From a bacterium 1XD42-1 (GTDB lineage Bacteria > Bacillota > Clostridia > Oscillospirales > Ruminococcaceae), in contig RAZJ01000006.1 in NCBI GenBank assembly GCA_003612625.1, positions 1-64,000 on the forward strand: a stretch of DNA of 64,000 nt. Direction: 5' to 3'. The position numbers and the translations under genes are program-made. How positions within the stretch are numbered: position 1 is the stretch's first letter; every line of letters starts with the position of its first letter. Positions 41,843 through 51,009 of this stretch are shown one piece after another. The notes beneath the pieces are model-generated. The model was given only the letters and a program-made list of their open reading frames with translations, was not told the origin of the DNA and searched no databases.

Positions 41843-44566
41843 TTACGAACGCTTTTCCCAACGGATTTCAATTTCGTCGCCATTTTCCACATTGTCTAAA
41901 TAGGCAGCATTACGCCCATTCAGCAGCAAAAGAATATTTCCTTGGGGCTTTGAAGGGTCAATATCGACTAAATTGAGCATATCCAAGAATATATAACCGC
42001 CTTGGGGCTTTTGAGGAAGCCACAATTTTTCTCCATTTAAAGTGATATGAATACCAGAACGGGGTCCCAAAACAGGAATAGATACATTTTCGGCTTGCTG
42101 TGCAGGAGTTTCCACAGGAGCAGGAGCCTGCTGTGGAATAGGCGGCTGTTGGGGTGGGGGAGCTTCCTGCGGAATCGGAATTTCTTGCGGGATAGGTGCT
42201 TGTTGCGGGACAGGAGTTTCCTGCGGAATTGGAACTTGTTGCGGCACAGGGATTTCTTGCGGGATAGGTGCTTGTTGTGGGGCAGGAACTTCCTGCGGAA
42301 TCGGAACCTGTTGCGGTACAGGGATTTCTTGTGGAATCGGAGCTTCTTGTGGAACAGGGACTTGCTGGGGCACAGGAATTTCCTGTGGAATCGGCGCTTC
42401 CTGTGGGGCGGGGACTTCCTGCGGCATAGAAGCCGGCGTTCCGGAAGCTTCCCAGGCTTGTGTAATTTTTTCCATCCAGCTTTTTGCCCCTTGGGACAGT
42501 TGGGCTTCTTCGGTTTCTTCGGCTGTTTTTTTCGGTATATTTACCGGGGCAGGTGCCGACGGAACAGAAGTCTGGACAGAAGCCGGAGCTGTAAAGGTTT
42601 GTGCCTGCTCTTGAATGGCATCATTTGTCATTATTTCTGATTCTGGCGTTGGTAAGACGTCAGATTGGGCCTGTATAAGAGTCGGTTCCGATTGCGGTAA
42701 GGATTCAGGCTGGTTCAAAGGAACTTGCTCTGGCTCCAATTTTGACTCGGGCGCAGTTTCCGGCTCTGGTTCAGCAACCGGAAGCGGCTCCGGTTCCGGT
42801 TCAGGAATAGGAGTTTCGATAGTGGTTAAAGAATCGCCTTCCTGAAGGGGTGTTTCCAGCGCTTTGGCTTCACCATTTAGTAATAATGTATTGTTAGCGA
42901 CCCCTAAATGGGTGCATAATCCTTCTAATGTTGTGACTTCCCGAACTTCTACCACATCCCGATCCAGAATTTCCTGGCCCGGCTGGACGGCCCTGCTGTT
43001 GATAAAAGCAGCCCGGCCAACTTTGATGGGGGTTCCATCAATCGTAACCTGGATTTCAAAGGGATCTGCATCCAGCATTGTCAGTGTAAGATAAGCGTCC
43101 TGGCCATCTTCGGCAGGGGTTACATCAATCCGGTCCTCATTATTTACAGGCATTGTCAGATTGGCTTCCACACCATTGCAAATAATTTTAGCAGGCGTTA
43201 AATGACCGCCCCGTAAAATTTGTTTTTGGCCGTTAAAAGTATACGTGATATTTTTCCCATTATGCCCTAAAAGCTGGTGATATTGATAACCGCAAAGCAG
43301 CAGGGCATCCATTACAGTCAAATCCCGGTTGCGGAATAATCTTGTTTTTTTGCCGTTGATAAACAGGTAAAAACCATGCTGGGCACCTTCTGCAACGGCG
43401 GTTAAAGCAATCCCTAAAGGGGTAGCATATTCCGGGCCGGCAGCATCTTCGATTCCCACGGCAACCCGTTTAATGAAGTTATTGCCGCCTACGGCGACTT
43501 TTTTATGATCCAGCCCTAAGCCATCCGCTACGGCATCACAAAGCAAAGGAGCCAAACTGCCGCCGCCTACTAAAAATACAGCAGACGGAACTTTGCCGTT
43601 GGCTTCACGGATTTTTTCACAGATAATATTTGCTAAATTATCCACAGCAGGCCGCAGGGTATTTAAAACATCTTTTAGGGGGATGGTATATTCGATTCCC
43701 AAAATGTCCTGGAAAATAATTTCTTCCTGTCCGGCGGCGGCTTCATGTTTCATCCGTTCACCGGTTTGGAAATCAACCAAATATTTACGGATAAGTTCTT
43801 CTGTAATTTCATCCCCGGCTACGGTAGCCATGGTATAAGCAGATACACTGCCATTTTCAGAGATGGCAATATCAGAAGTACCGGCTCCAATGTCCACCAA
43901 AGCTAAATTTAATAGGCGCAGTTCTGCGGGGATTACAGCATTCATAGCCGCAATGGGTTCCAAGGTCAGGTGGGTAATTTCACAGCCGATAATTGCCATA
44001 GCAGCACACAAGCTGTCGACTACTTCGGTAGGCAGGAATGTGGCAATGACATCAGCCCGGGCTTTGGTTCCTTTATGGCCTATGATGGTAGAAAAAGGAT
44101 AATCGTCCAGATAATAATGCACTACGGAATGGCCCACACAATAATAATTCAAAGCATCCCTTTGCTCGCTGACCTGTTTCCGGATTTCCGAGATAGCTCC
44201 CATTTCCAGCTCATATATCTGTCGGGAAGTAACAGGTTCCGCAGGAAGATCAATAGAATATTCGGCCCGACCGGTTTTTAAGGCCCGGCCAGCAGCGGCA
44301 ACATTTACCTTTGTTAAGGTGCAGCATAATTTTTCTTCTAAAGCTTCTTTGACTTCCCCCGCAATATGGGCAACCTGCCGGATATCCTCGATCTGTCCGT
44401 CAATCATGGCACGCTGGGGATGCTCACGGGATTCGATTGCAATTACTTCAAAAAGCTGGCCCTGGGGACGGCCAACAATCCCGATTACACTCCGTGTCCC
44501 AATATCAAGGGCAAATACGCAATCCTCAGATAAAGGAGGCCGTTGTATTATCTGTTTTTCTACCAT
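41843..44566 (-). CDS. Long FtsA/PilM-like ATPase with Pro/Gln-repeat linker
   Basis: A 907-residue actin-fold protein. Residues about 15-390 match FtsA/PilM: phosphate-1 motif [11 protein letters not shown], phosphate-2 [13 protein letters not shown], adenosine motif [13 protein letters not shown], and an SHS2-type inserted domain. Next come about 200 residues of beta-rich modules with ING/LNG turns, a Glu/Pro-rich stretch, 17 hexapeptide repeats of the PQEIPV kind, and a final module ([10 protein letters not shown], then [12 protein letters not shown]) resembling the earlier ones. True FtsA is about 410-430 residues and ends in a membrane helix, which is missing here. It is the last gene of an operon with FliK-, FlhB-C-, ComFB- and PilZ-like genes, so a scaffold for an envelope or surface machine is more likely than ordinary division. 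Confidence 0.85.
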   Translation of the reverse strand: MVEKQIIQRPPLSEDCVFALDIGTRSVIGIVGRPQGQLFEVIAIESREHPQRAMIDGQIEDIRQVAHIAGEVKEALEEKLCCTLTKVNVAAAGRALKTGRAEYSIDLPAEPVTSRQIYELEMGAISEIRKQVSEQRDALNYYCVGHSVVHYYLDDYPFSTIIGHKGTKARADVIATFLPTEVVDSLCAAMAIIGCEITHLTLEPIAAMNAVIPAELRLLNLALVDIGAGTSDIAISENGSVSAYTMATVAGDEITEELIRKYLVDFQTGERMKHEAAAGQEEIIFQDILGIEYTIPLKDVLNTLRPAVDNLANIICEKIREANGKVPSAVFLVGGGSLAPLLCDAVADGLGLDHKKVAVGGNNFIKRVAVGIEDAAGPEYATPLGIALTAVAEGAQHGFYLFINGKKTRLFRNRDLTVMDALLLCGYQYHQLLGHNGKNITYTFNGQKQILRGGHLTPAKIICNGVEANLTMPVNNEDRIDVTPAEDGQDAYLTLTMLDADPFEIQVTIDGTPIKVGRAAFINSRAVQPGQEILDRDVVEVREVTTLEGLCTHLGVANNTLLLNGEAKALETPLQEGDSLTTIETPIPEPEPEPLPVAEPEPETAPESKLEPEQVPLNQPESLPQSEPTLIQAQSDVLPTPESEIMTNDAIQEQAQTFTAPASVQTSVPSAPAPVNIPKKTAEETEEAQLSQGAKSWMEKITQAWEASGTPASMPQEVPAPQEAPIPQEIPVPQQVPVPQEAPIPQEIPVPQQVPIPQEVPAPQQAPIPQEIPVPQQVPIPQETPVPQQAPIPQEIPIPQEAPPPQQPPIPQQAPAPVETPAQQAENVSIPVLGPRSGIHITLNGEKLWLPQKPQGGYIFLDMLNLVDIDPSKPQGNILLLLNGRNAAYLDNVENGDEIEIRWEKRS
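42116..42424 (-). repeat. Hexapeptide-coding repeat (18-bp units) in the FtsA-like gene
   Basis: About 17 tandem 18-bp units encode variants of [12 protein letters not shown] and PQEAPI. The stretch is rich in proline and glutamine and should be an extended, flexible spacer between folded modules. Confidence 0.9.
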
Positions 44567-44577
44567 ACTTTTTTCCC

Positions 44578-45270
44578 CTACCGTTTCTTATCTGTCCCTT
44601 GTTTTGCAGCCTGTTCTTCCTTCCGGCGCTTGCGCAGTTCAATCCGCTGGAGATGGAACAGCTCATAACATAAAGCGTCAATTTCCTGATCCGTGTGATC
44701 TAAGAAAGAACATCCATAATAATGAATGGGCGGATCTTCTTTTGCCAGACGCATAACCTGGCAATGAAACATCATATTTTTATCAAAAATTTGTACTTCC
44801 ACAACTAAAATAAGCCCTTTTTCCAAGGTCTGCTCACAGGCCAGTTGGATTCCGCTTAAGCTGATGTCTTCGACAATAACAGGGATAGAGGAACTAATGT
44901 TGACGTCCTCTGTATTCACATTGTCGCCCTGGCCAACAATATAAGCTTCCGCATCAGCATGCAGGTTGATGCGGAAATATTCCCGCCGGTCCCGATCCTG
45001 TAAAATTTTCAGGCTTCTTACCTGAAGGCGGGAATCAGTAGAGATAAATACAGTGCCTGCCAGCATTTGGAATCCTTCCTGGGGATTAAAAGCCACCACT
45101 TTAACAGGGGTATTATAATGGAGCATGGGCATTTTGTCCCCCATGGGATGGACAAATTCAGCGTTGTCCCCGTCAATATAAGAAAGACGTGCGGTTGTAA
45201 TCAAATCGTTTTCACGAAGGGTCCTGATTTCAAAGATAGCATCTTTATATTTATTGGTTAATACAGCCAT
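44578..45270 (-). CDS. PilZ-domain c-di-GMP receptor
   Basis: A 230-residue protein with an N-terminal YcgR-like barrel and a C-terminal PilZ domain. The c-di-GMP motifs are seen as RREYFRI (RxxxR-type) and DISLSGIQL (D/NxSxxG). It should change partner contacts when c-di-GMP binds. AGGAGG lies 13 bases before the ATG. It is 11 bases upstream of the FtsA-like gene, so the second messenger probably controls that ATPase or the same assembly. Confidence 0.9.
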   Translation of the reverse strand: MAVLTNKYKDAIFEIRTLRENDLITTARLSYIDGDNAEFVHPMGDKMPMLHYNTPVKVVAFNPQEGFQMLAGTVFISTDSRLQVRSLKILQDRDRREYFRINLHADAEAYIVGQGDNVNTEDVNISSSIPVIVEDISLSGIQLACEQTLEKGLILVVEVQIFDKNMMFHCQVMRLAKEDPPIHYYGCSFLDHTDQEIDALCYELFHLQRIELRKRRKEEQAAKQGTDKKR

Positions 45271-45310
45271 GACAAACTGGATTCCTCCTTATACAAGATT
45301 CAAGCATGTT

Positions 45311-45661
45311 TTACCTGCCTTTTCTATCATTACGTCTGCGAAGGTTTGCAAGGGATTCAAACTGCGGACCGGAAGGCCGGGCCTGCGGCTCCCGATGGGC
45401 TTGTTCCCGGACTTTTCCAATAACATCCTCTAGAACAGCAATGACTTCTTGCTGGGAAGGCATCCCTTTTAAATGTTCCATACTTGGAACTTCCCCGGGA
45501 CTGCCAAGTAAATAAAGGGGCTTTAAACGGTTTAAAGCTTCTTTTTTCATCCGCGCAATACATGCCGGACATTTACAAACATCTGCATATTTTTCGGCAT
45601 TATCCCGGAAAATCTGGGGAAGCCATACATCCACCAAATCCTCCATATAATTCTTGAGCAA
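45311..45661 (-). CDS. ComFB family protein
   Basis: A 116-residue protein of the late-competence ComFB family: YMEDLVDVWLPQIFRDN, then the metal-type pair CKCPAC and ALNRLKPLYL. Work on cyanobacterial homologues shows that ComFB can bind cyclic dinucleotides and affect motility; in Bacillus it is dispensable for competence. The start appears to be TTG 45659-45661, or the ATG five codons later. It lies between the FlhB-C and PilZ genes, giving two potential nucleotide receptors side by side. Confidence 0.85.
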   Translation of the reverse strand: MLKNYMEDLVDVWLPQIFRDNAEKYADVCKCPACIARMKKEALNRLKPLYLLGSPGEVPSMEHLKGMPSQQEVIAVLEDVIGKVREQAHREPQARPSGPQFESLANLRRRNDRKGR

Positions 45662-45718
45662 AAGGTTTCCCCATCCTTTCTGAAAATTTTTGTAGAAGGC
45701 TGTGTCAAAACAATAGAA

Positions 45719-46093
45719 TTATCTGCCGGAAGAATTGGGCCTTTGCTGGCGCATAACGCCGGCAGCCACCCGCTCCCGCAGGGCATCGACGCCGGAGCTG
45801 CGGGGAGCCGGGACAGGAGCAGATGCTTTGATCTCTTTGGAAACCCGCAGGATTTGGGCATAGATAGCAGCAATAACTTCATACAGTTCAGGCGGAATAT
45901 TTTTTCCTACTTCAAGCATACAGAGCAAAGAAGCTGCACTGTCGTCCCGGAATACCGGAATTCCTTGCTGTTCTGCAATATCTACAATTTTTTCCGCAAT
46001 ATTCCCATACCCTGAAGCAATAACAACAGGTGCGGCATCTTCTTCCACACGGTACCGCAAAGCAACAGCTTTATTTTTTCTTGACTTTGACAT
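45719..46093 (-). CDS. FlhB C-terminal-like (YlqH type) protein
   Basis: A 124-residue stand-alone version of the cytoplasmic domain of FlhB/EscU export-gate proteins. The core ALRYRVEEDAAPVVIASGYG and the later GIPVFRDDSAASLLCMLEVG match, but the self-cleaving NPTH motif of full FlhB is absent, as in Bacillus YlqH. Such proteins can partly replace the FlhB C-domain or act as switches for export order. It is preceded by the FliK-like gene, the same order as ylqG-ylqH. Confidence 0.88.
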   Translation of the reverse strand: MSKSRKNKAVALRYRVEEDAAPVVIASGYGNIAEKIVDIAEQQGIPVFRDDSAASLLCMLEVGKNIPPELYEVIAAIYAQILRVSKEIKASAPVPAPRSSGVDALRERVAAGVMRQQRPNSSGR

Positions 46094-46119
46094 GAGTTAG
46101 CATCCCCCCTTTATGGGCT

Positions 46120-47574
46120 TTATACCCGCATATTGATTCCGGTCCGCTTACGGGGCAGGGCTTTAAATACGTCCATTAAAGACCGGGGCCGTTCCAGACG
46201 GTCAATTTGAATATCTTTAAAACGGAATCCAGTACCATTTGCAGAACGGGCAATATTGGTAGCGATTCCGGAAAAAGCGCTTACATACATAGGAGGACAT
46301 AAAAGGGTCAGGGAAATATCCTGCTGCCGTACAAACAGCTCCGCTTCAAACCGCCCGATTCCATCCACATCAAATACAATTAACATGTGAATGTTTTCGG
46401 CAGAATCACCGCCTCTTTTTGTTTCCCCTTCGTCATTGGGATCGATCCAGATTTCTGCAAATGATTTCATATCCATATCCTGGACCGGTACAATAAAATG
46501 AAGCAATGGTGTGTAGTTGCAGGGGGAAGATAACAAAGAACTGACAATTTTATCAATTTTTTCGGAGCTTAACAGGCGGAATTCCTCCATAGGGATTTTT
46601 TTGCCTGCCATGATTTCGACTTCGCCTTCTTCCCCTTCCATATTGGCGGCAGTCTGTTTGTTGATAATGTCTGCCAGAACATCCATAACCCGGGAGCTTT
46701 GGGGCTGCAAACGGGAGCCCGTCAGGAATCCGTAAAGCAGATCCATTAAAGTCTGTTTCTGCCGGTCCCCGTCAATCATGGTTAATAAACTGCTGGCAGC
46801 ATCCTGCAAATAATCCGGATTGTCATTGAACCGGGACAGGTTATAAGTAATAAGGGGCAGTACCTTCGCAATTTTAGGTGAAAATAAAATACTGTTTTCA
46901 ATCTCTTTCATTACAGCCAGGGCATCCCCTTTTAAGGCGGCAAACTGGTTTGGCGCGTCATCCGAACGGAATAGATTGGATAAAGTCATAAGCCTGGCAG
47001 CTAATTTGGGGCTGGATTTCAGGTTGCCAGCCAGAAACAGGAAGCTGTTGGAGACAGAATCTAAAATATTGCGCCGGGACAGGGAACCATTGATAGATTT
47101 TAATAAATTCGCAATCCCATAACTCATTTCCGGCTTGGGGGACTGGGATAAGAGATTGCGCAGAAAATCAAAAAGTTCCCCTTTAAATGCAGTGGAAGTC
47201 TGTTCCTGACGTATCAGTTCAGAAACAACATCTTTTGGGTCCACCAATAATGAATCAAATAGCTGCTGGATCTCCTGGGTTAAGGTGCTGTTGTTGACAG
47301 GAAGAAGCTGGATGATCTCCTGAAGCATATAAATATTGCGCAAAAAACTCACCGTTACAGATGGGTCTTTCAGCATATTCATTAAAATGGCAGGAGATTC
47401 CTGCTCCAACAAACCCGTATGCTGCTTTAGAATTTCACTTTGCTGATTGGTTTGAACAACCCTGTCAATTTCGGAAAGATTAAACTGCTGGGTAGGGTCA
47501 ACTTGTTTTCCAGGCTGAACAGTGGTTTTACTATTATCTATCAGCGGCGTACTGATTTTTAGGATATCAGCCAT
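46120..47574 (-). CDS. FliK/YlqG-like protein
   Basis: A 484-residue, largely helical protein whose C-terminal part (FDVDGIGRFEAELFVRQQDI) resembles the C-domain of flagellar hook-length control protein FliK and of YlqG. FliK normally talks to the FlhB C-domain, and here an FlhB-C-like gene follows 26 bases on. I chose ATG 47572-47574, seven bases after GAGGA. No signal peptide or membrane segment is seen. It heads the five-gene operon. Confidence 0.75.
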   Translation of the reverse strand: MADILKISTPLIDNSKTTVQPGKQVDPTQQFNLSEIDRVVQTNQQSEILKQHTGLLEQESPAILMNMLKDPSVTVSFLRNIYMLQEIIQLLPVNNSTLTQEIQQLFDSLLVDPKDVVSELIRQEQTSTAFKGELFDFLRNLLSQSPKPEMSYGIANLLKSINGSLSRRNILDSVSNSFLFLAGNLKSSPKLAARLMTLSNLFRSDDAPNQFAALKGDALAVMKEIENSILFSPKIAKVLPLITYNLSRFNDNPDYLQDAASSLLTMIDGDRQKQTLMDLLYGFLTGSRLQPQSSRVMDVLADIINKQTAANMEGEEGEVEIMAGKKIPMEEFRLLSSEKIDKIVSSLLSSPCNYTPLLHFIVPVQDMDMKSFAEIWIDPNDEGETKRGGDSAENIHMLIVFDVDGIGRFEAELFVRQQDISLTLLCPPMYVSAFSGIATNIARSANGTGFRFKDIQIDRLERPRSLMDVFKALPRKRTGINMRV

Positions 47575-47783
47575 GTGTCCATCCTCGCTTCCCACGGCAT
47601 ATGGGCCAGTTTTTACCTCAGTCCAGCCGTTGCATTTTTATTTTAACATATTTTTGAGAGATAGAAAAGGGATTTCACATAACCCCAACAAAATAATCGT
47701 GCGTTTTTTGAAAAAATTAACCTGTTGCGAAAATTTTCCTTACAAATAAATATTTTTGCTAAGAAAATATGGATTTTTTCCTG

Positions 47784-48680
47784 CTAAGATAAAGGAAAAA
47801 TACAATATTTTTTCATTGCTGTTAAAAACTCCCGTTCCCATCCTGCCAGGCCCAGATTTTTCGGATGGATCAGGATATCCCAGCAAAGAATTTTTTTATC
47901 CGGACATGGCTTCCAGACAATTCCATAACGGGACAGGGAAACCCCAGGAAGGGGGGCGCCCCATAAGTAGGTACCAGGTACATGATGCAGCAGATAAGAC
48001 TGGGATTCCCAGCTATTGGTATAAATTTTCCGGCGGCAGTCCCGGTTCTCTGAGGGGGTATCAAAATCCCCGCAGATAATTTCAGTATATCCATTTAACA
48101 AGCGGCAGGGTACTTCTGACTGGGAAGCAAGGGGGTGTTCTGTGCTGAAAATCAGGCACATATCAAATTCCCATAAAGGCTCCCAAGCTAAATTTGCATC
48201 TTCTAAAGCATTTTCAAAATATTCCCGGCAGCTTTGGGGATAACGGAGAATGCCAATGGGATAAGCTCCTTCCGATACATGGGAAATGGTTTCCAATCCG
48301 GAGGCTTCCAGAAAAGATACAGAAAAAGGGCCTGACTGGGGCATCTTTTCCAGACATTCCCTGAACCCCAAAAGAAATCCCGGCGCAGGAGGGACACATA
48401 CCTGCAAGGGCAATACATCTCCCCGGGCTGGCTTATACAGGCTTTCCATTTCATCCATTTGGGATAAAATTTTCTGGGCATAATTCAGCAGAAGCAAACC
48501 TTTACGGGTAGGAACGGCGCCATGGGGCGTCCGCCGGAAAATAGGGAATCCCGTTTCCTGTTCGATTTCTTTTACCGCCCGGGAAAGGTTTGGCTGGCTC
48601 ATATAGAGCTTTTTGGCGGCCTGCGTAATGGAACCGGCCTGCCAGATCACCGTTAAATACCGCAAATGCTGAATATCCAT
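47784..48680 (-). CDS. LysR-family regulator beside alcohol dehydrogenase
   Basis: A 298-residue LysR-type regulator with helix-turn-helix GSITQAAKKLYMSQPNLSRA and an effector domain from about residue 90. AAAGGAGG precedes the ATG. It is divergent from the iron alcohol dehydrogenase gene, and the 165-base gap holds AT-rich inverted sequence near 48705-48725, so it is the likely controller of that enzyme. Ligand unknown. Confidence 0.9.
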   Translation of the reverse strand: MDIQHLRYLTVIWQAGSITQAAKKLYMSQPNLSRAVKEIEQETGFPIFRRTPHGAVPTRKGLLLLNYAQKILSQMDEMESLYKPARGDVLPLQVCVPPAPGFLLGFRECLEKMPQSGPFSVSFLEASGLETISHVSEGAYPIGILRYPQSCREYFENALEDANLAWEPLWEFDMCLIFSTEHPLASQSEVPCRLLNGYTEIICGDFDTPSENRDCRRKIYTNSWESQSYLLHHVPGTYLWGAPLPGVSLSRYGIVWKPCPDKKILCWDILIHPKNLGLAGWEREFLTAMKKYCIFPLS

Positions 48681-48845
48681 TTTTACTGGCCTCCTTTTAT
48701 CAGGTATATATCATTTTTTATATAGGGCTATGCACAGAATATATTACCCATCCATGAAAAAGAATGTTAAAATATTGTCAAACAACAAGAAAGCCTTCCC
48801 AATATCCGAGTTTATTTTTTATTTGATTAAGGAGGAACTACACAA

Positions 48846-50024
48846 ATGGCAAGATTTACATTACCCCGTGATATTTATTATGGCAGAGGCGCTTTGGATG
48901 AGCTGAAAAACTTACAAGGCAAAAAAGCTATCATTGTAGTAGGCGGCGGCTCTATGAAACGGTTTGGATTCCTTGACCGGGTGGTTGCAAACCTGAAAGA
49001 AGCCGGCATGGAAACAAAACTTTTTGAAGGGGTAGAGCCAGATCCTTCCGTGGAAACCGTTATGAAAGGCGCCGCGGCTATGCGCGAATTTGAACCGGAC
49101 TGGATCGTTTCCATCGGCGGCGGTTCCCCTATTGATGCAGCAAAAGCAATGTGGGCTTTCTATGAATATCCTGAAACAAAATTTGAAGATTTGATTACGC
49201 CTTTTAAATTCCCAACCCTCCGGACAAAAGCAAAATTTGCAGCTATCCCTTCCACTTCCGGTACTGCTACTGAAGTCACGGCTTTCTCCGTCATTACCGA
49301 CTACCAGAAAGGCATTAAATATCCTCTGGCAGACTTCAATATTACTCCGGATGTAGCCATTGTCGATCCGGATCTGGCAGATACCATGCCCCAGACCCTG
49401 ACTGCACATACCGGTATGGATGCTCTGACCCATGCCATCGAAGCTTATGTTTCTACTTTACATACACCCTTTACCGATCCCCTGGCTTTAAAAGCCATCC
49501 ATATGGTTTTTGACTATCTGCCTGCTTCTTATGAAGGCGATAAAAATGCACGGGAACAGATGCACTATGGCCAGTGCCTGGCAGGTATGGCCTTTACCAA
49601 TGCTTTGCTGGGTATCGTCCATTCCATGGCTCATAAAACAGGGGCTGTATTCAGCACAGGCCATATTGTCCACGGCTGTGCCAATGCCATGTACCTGCCT
49701 TATGTCATCCAGTACAACGCCAAAGAACCGGAAGCCAAAAAACGGTATGCTGAAATTGCCCAGTCAGTTGGCTTAACGGGTTCTGAAGATGAACTGGTCA
49801 GCAAGCTATGCGGTAAAATTGATGAATTTAACGCAAAACTGAACATTCCAAAGACGTTGAAAGAATTTGGCATTAAAGAGGACGAATTTAAAGAGAAACT
49901 GTCTACCTTTGCAGCAAATGCCGTAGGCGACGCCTGCACAGGCTCCAATCCCCGCAGCATTACACCAAAAGAAATGGAAAAACTTTTTACCGCTATTTAC
50001 TATGGCGACAAAGTTGATTTCTAA
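48846..50024 (+). CDS. Iron-containing alcohol dehydrogenase
   Basis: A 392-residue group III dehydrogenase. It has the NAD(P) motif SIGGGSPIDAAKAMW, the PSTSGTATEVT loop and metal ligands in VDPDLAD, HTGMDALTHAIEAY, GIVHSMAHKTGA and HIVHGCANAM. Members reduce aldehydes such as butanal, 4-hydroxybutyrate semialdehyde or propanediol precursors; the substrate is not fixed by sequence. AAGGAGG precedes the ATG. It is transcribed alone, divergent from a LysR gene. Confidence 0.93.
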   Translation: MARFTLPRDIYYGRGALDELKNLQGKKAIIVVGGGSMKRFGFLDRVVANLKEAGMETKLFEGVEPDPSVETVMKGAAAMREFEPDWIVSIGGGSPIDAAKAMWAFYEYPETKFEDLITPFKFPTLRTKAKFAAIPSTSGTATEVTAFSVITDYQKGIKYPLADFNITPDVAIVDPDLADTMPQTLTAHTGMDALTHAIEAYVSTLHTPFTDPLALKAIHMVFDYLPASYEGDKNAREQMHYGQCLAGMAFTNALLGIVHSMAHKTGAVFSTGHIVHGCANAMYLPYVIQYNAKEPEAKKRYAEIAQSVGLTGSEDELVSKLCGKIDEFNAKLNIPKTLKEFGIKEDEFKEKLSTFAANAVGDACTGSNPRSITPKEMEKLFTAIYYGDKVDF

Positions 50025-50049
50025 TTTTTAGTTGCCCCCTCTTATTCTT

Positions 50050-50112
50050 ATACCAAAAGGCAGGCAGTCAGGATCAAGCTTTCAATCCTGGCTGCTTGTC
50101 TTTTGGTATTTT
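50050..50112. terminator. Bidirectional terminator
   Basis: A long stem (ATACCAAAAG/CTTTTGGTAT with inner CAGGAT/ATCCTG) lies between the convergent dehydrogenase and aroD genes. Confidence 0.8.
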
Positions 50113-50126
50113 AGAAAACAATCCTC

Positions 50127-50888
50127 TTATAAGGCGTTGTGAAGCAGCTCTAATATGCGGCGCAGTTCGGCTGCGTCAATCTGCCCGGGAGCAGACGCTT
50201 TTTCTGCGGCCCCAAAGGTTATGGCAGAACCAAAAACTTCTCCGGCAAGCCTGCTGATCAGGCCGGTCCCACCCATTGCCATTCCAATAACAGGCGTCTG
50301 GCCTTCCCGATCAACAGTTTCCACAGCGCTTAATAAGGAAAGCACGTCTGAGGCGCAATGGGGCATCACCGCAATTTTTGCCAGATCAGCCTCCAATGCC
50401 TGCATTTGGTGCAGTTTGGAAACCATATCCGGAAAAGATGGGGTTTCTTTAAAATTGTGGCTGGATAAAATAATTTTTGCCCCACAGGAATGGATACCTG
50501 AAACCAGATCCTTTAAAATGTCAGGAGATGTGGATAATTCTACGTCAAAAAGATCCGCCAAATGGCTGCCAGCAGCTTCCAAAAGCAGATCCGCATATTC
50601 CTGGGCAGGAGGCTCAAATGCGCCGCCCTCTTTTTTTGTACGGTAAGTAAATAAAATGGGAAGATCCCCTAAAATTTGCCGCAGATCCTCCAGTATTTTT
50701 ACAGTACAGCCGGGCTTTAAAACATCTTCAAAAAAATCTGCCCGCCATTCTGCCAAATCAGGGGAAAAGCCAGGAAGCTTTTGGGCTTCCTTTAAAGTTC
50801 CTTCCCGGGTATGCTCCACCAGGGGAATACATATTTTAGGCATTCCCTCCCCCAGCCGCAGCCCCCGGATGATAACAGGTTTTGCCAT
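50127..50888 (-). CDS. aroD: Type I 3-dehydroquinate dehydratase
   Basis: A 253-residue enzyme of the shikimate pathway that removes water from 3-dehydroquinate. The type I signature is complete: EWRADFFED, TYRTKKEGG, catalytic His in LSSHNF and Schiff-base Lys in AKIAVMPHC, with the GMAMGGTGLISRL end. It stands apart from other aro genes. A weak AGAAGGACGGG ribosome site precedes the ATG. Confidence 0.95.
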   Translation of the reverse strand: MAKPVIIRGLRLGEGMPKICIPLVEHTREGTLKEAQKLPGFSPDLAEWRADFFEDVLKPGCTVKILEDLRQILGDLPILFTYRTKKEGGAFEPPAQEYADLLLEAAGSHLADLFDVELSTSPDILKDLVSGIHSCGAKIILSSHNFKETPSFPDMVSKLHQMQALEADLAKIAVMPHCASDVLSLLSAVETVDREGQTPVIGMAMGGTGLISRLAGEVFGSAITFGAAEKASAPGQIDAAELRRILELLHNAL

Positions 50889-50918
50889 ATGGGTTCCCGT
50901 CCTTCTGTTTTTTTTAGA

Positions 50919-50998
50919 GCCTGTCCCGAAATAAGACTTGGGTGAATGATTTCGGGATAGGCTCTTAAATTATAGCACGAAAGACAGAAGCCCTTCAA
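50919..50998 (-). promoter_or_regulatory. aroD promoter and 5' leader hairpin
   Basis: Minus-strand TTGAAG (50993-50998), 18-bp spacer and TATAAT (50969-50974). The transcript would begin with a 17-bp stem (AGAGCCTATCCCGAAAT/ATTTCGGGACAGGCTCT) followed by an A-run, not T, so it is not a terminator. Confidence 0.6.
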
Positions 50999-51009
50999 GG
51001 GGATTCCCT

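Noticed and set aside
42047-42640. Plus-strand open frame of 197 codons rich in Arg, Asn and Leu
   Set aside because: It is antisense to the Pro/Gln hexapeptide repeats of the FtsA-like gene and has no ribosome site.
41843-44566. Gene called as ordinary cell-division ftsA
   Set aside because: It is about twice the usual length, lacks the C-terminal membrane helix, has extra modules and is not beside ftsZ.
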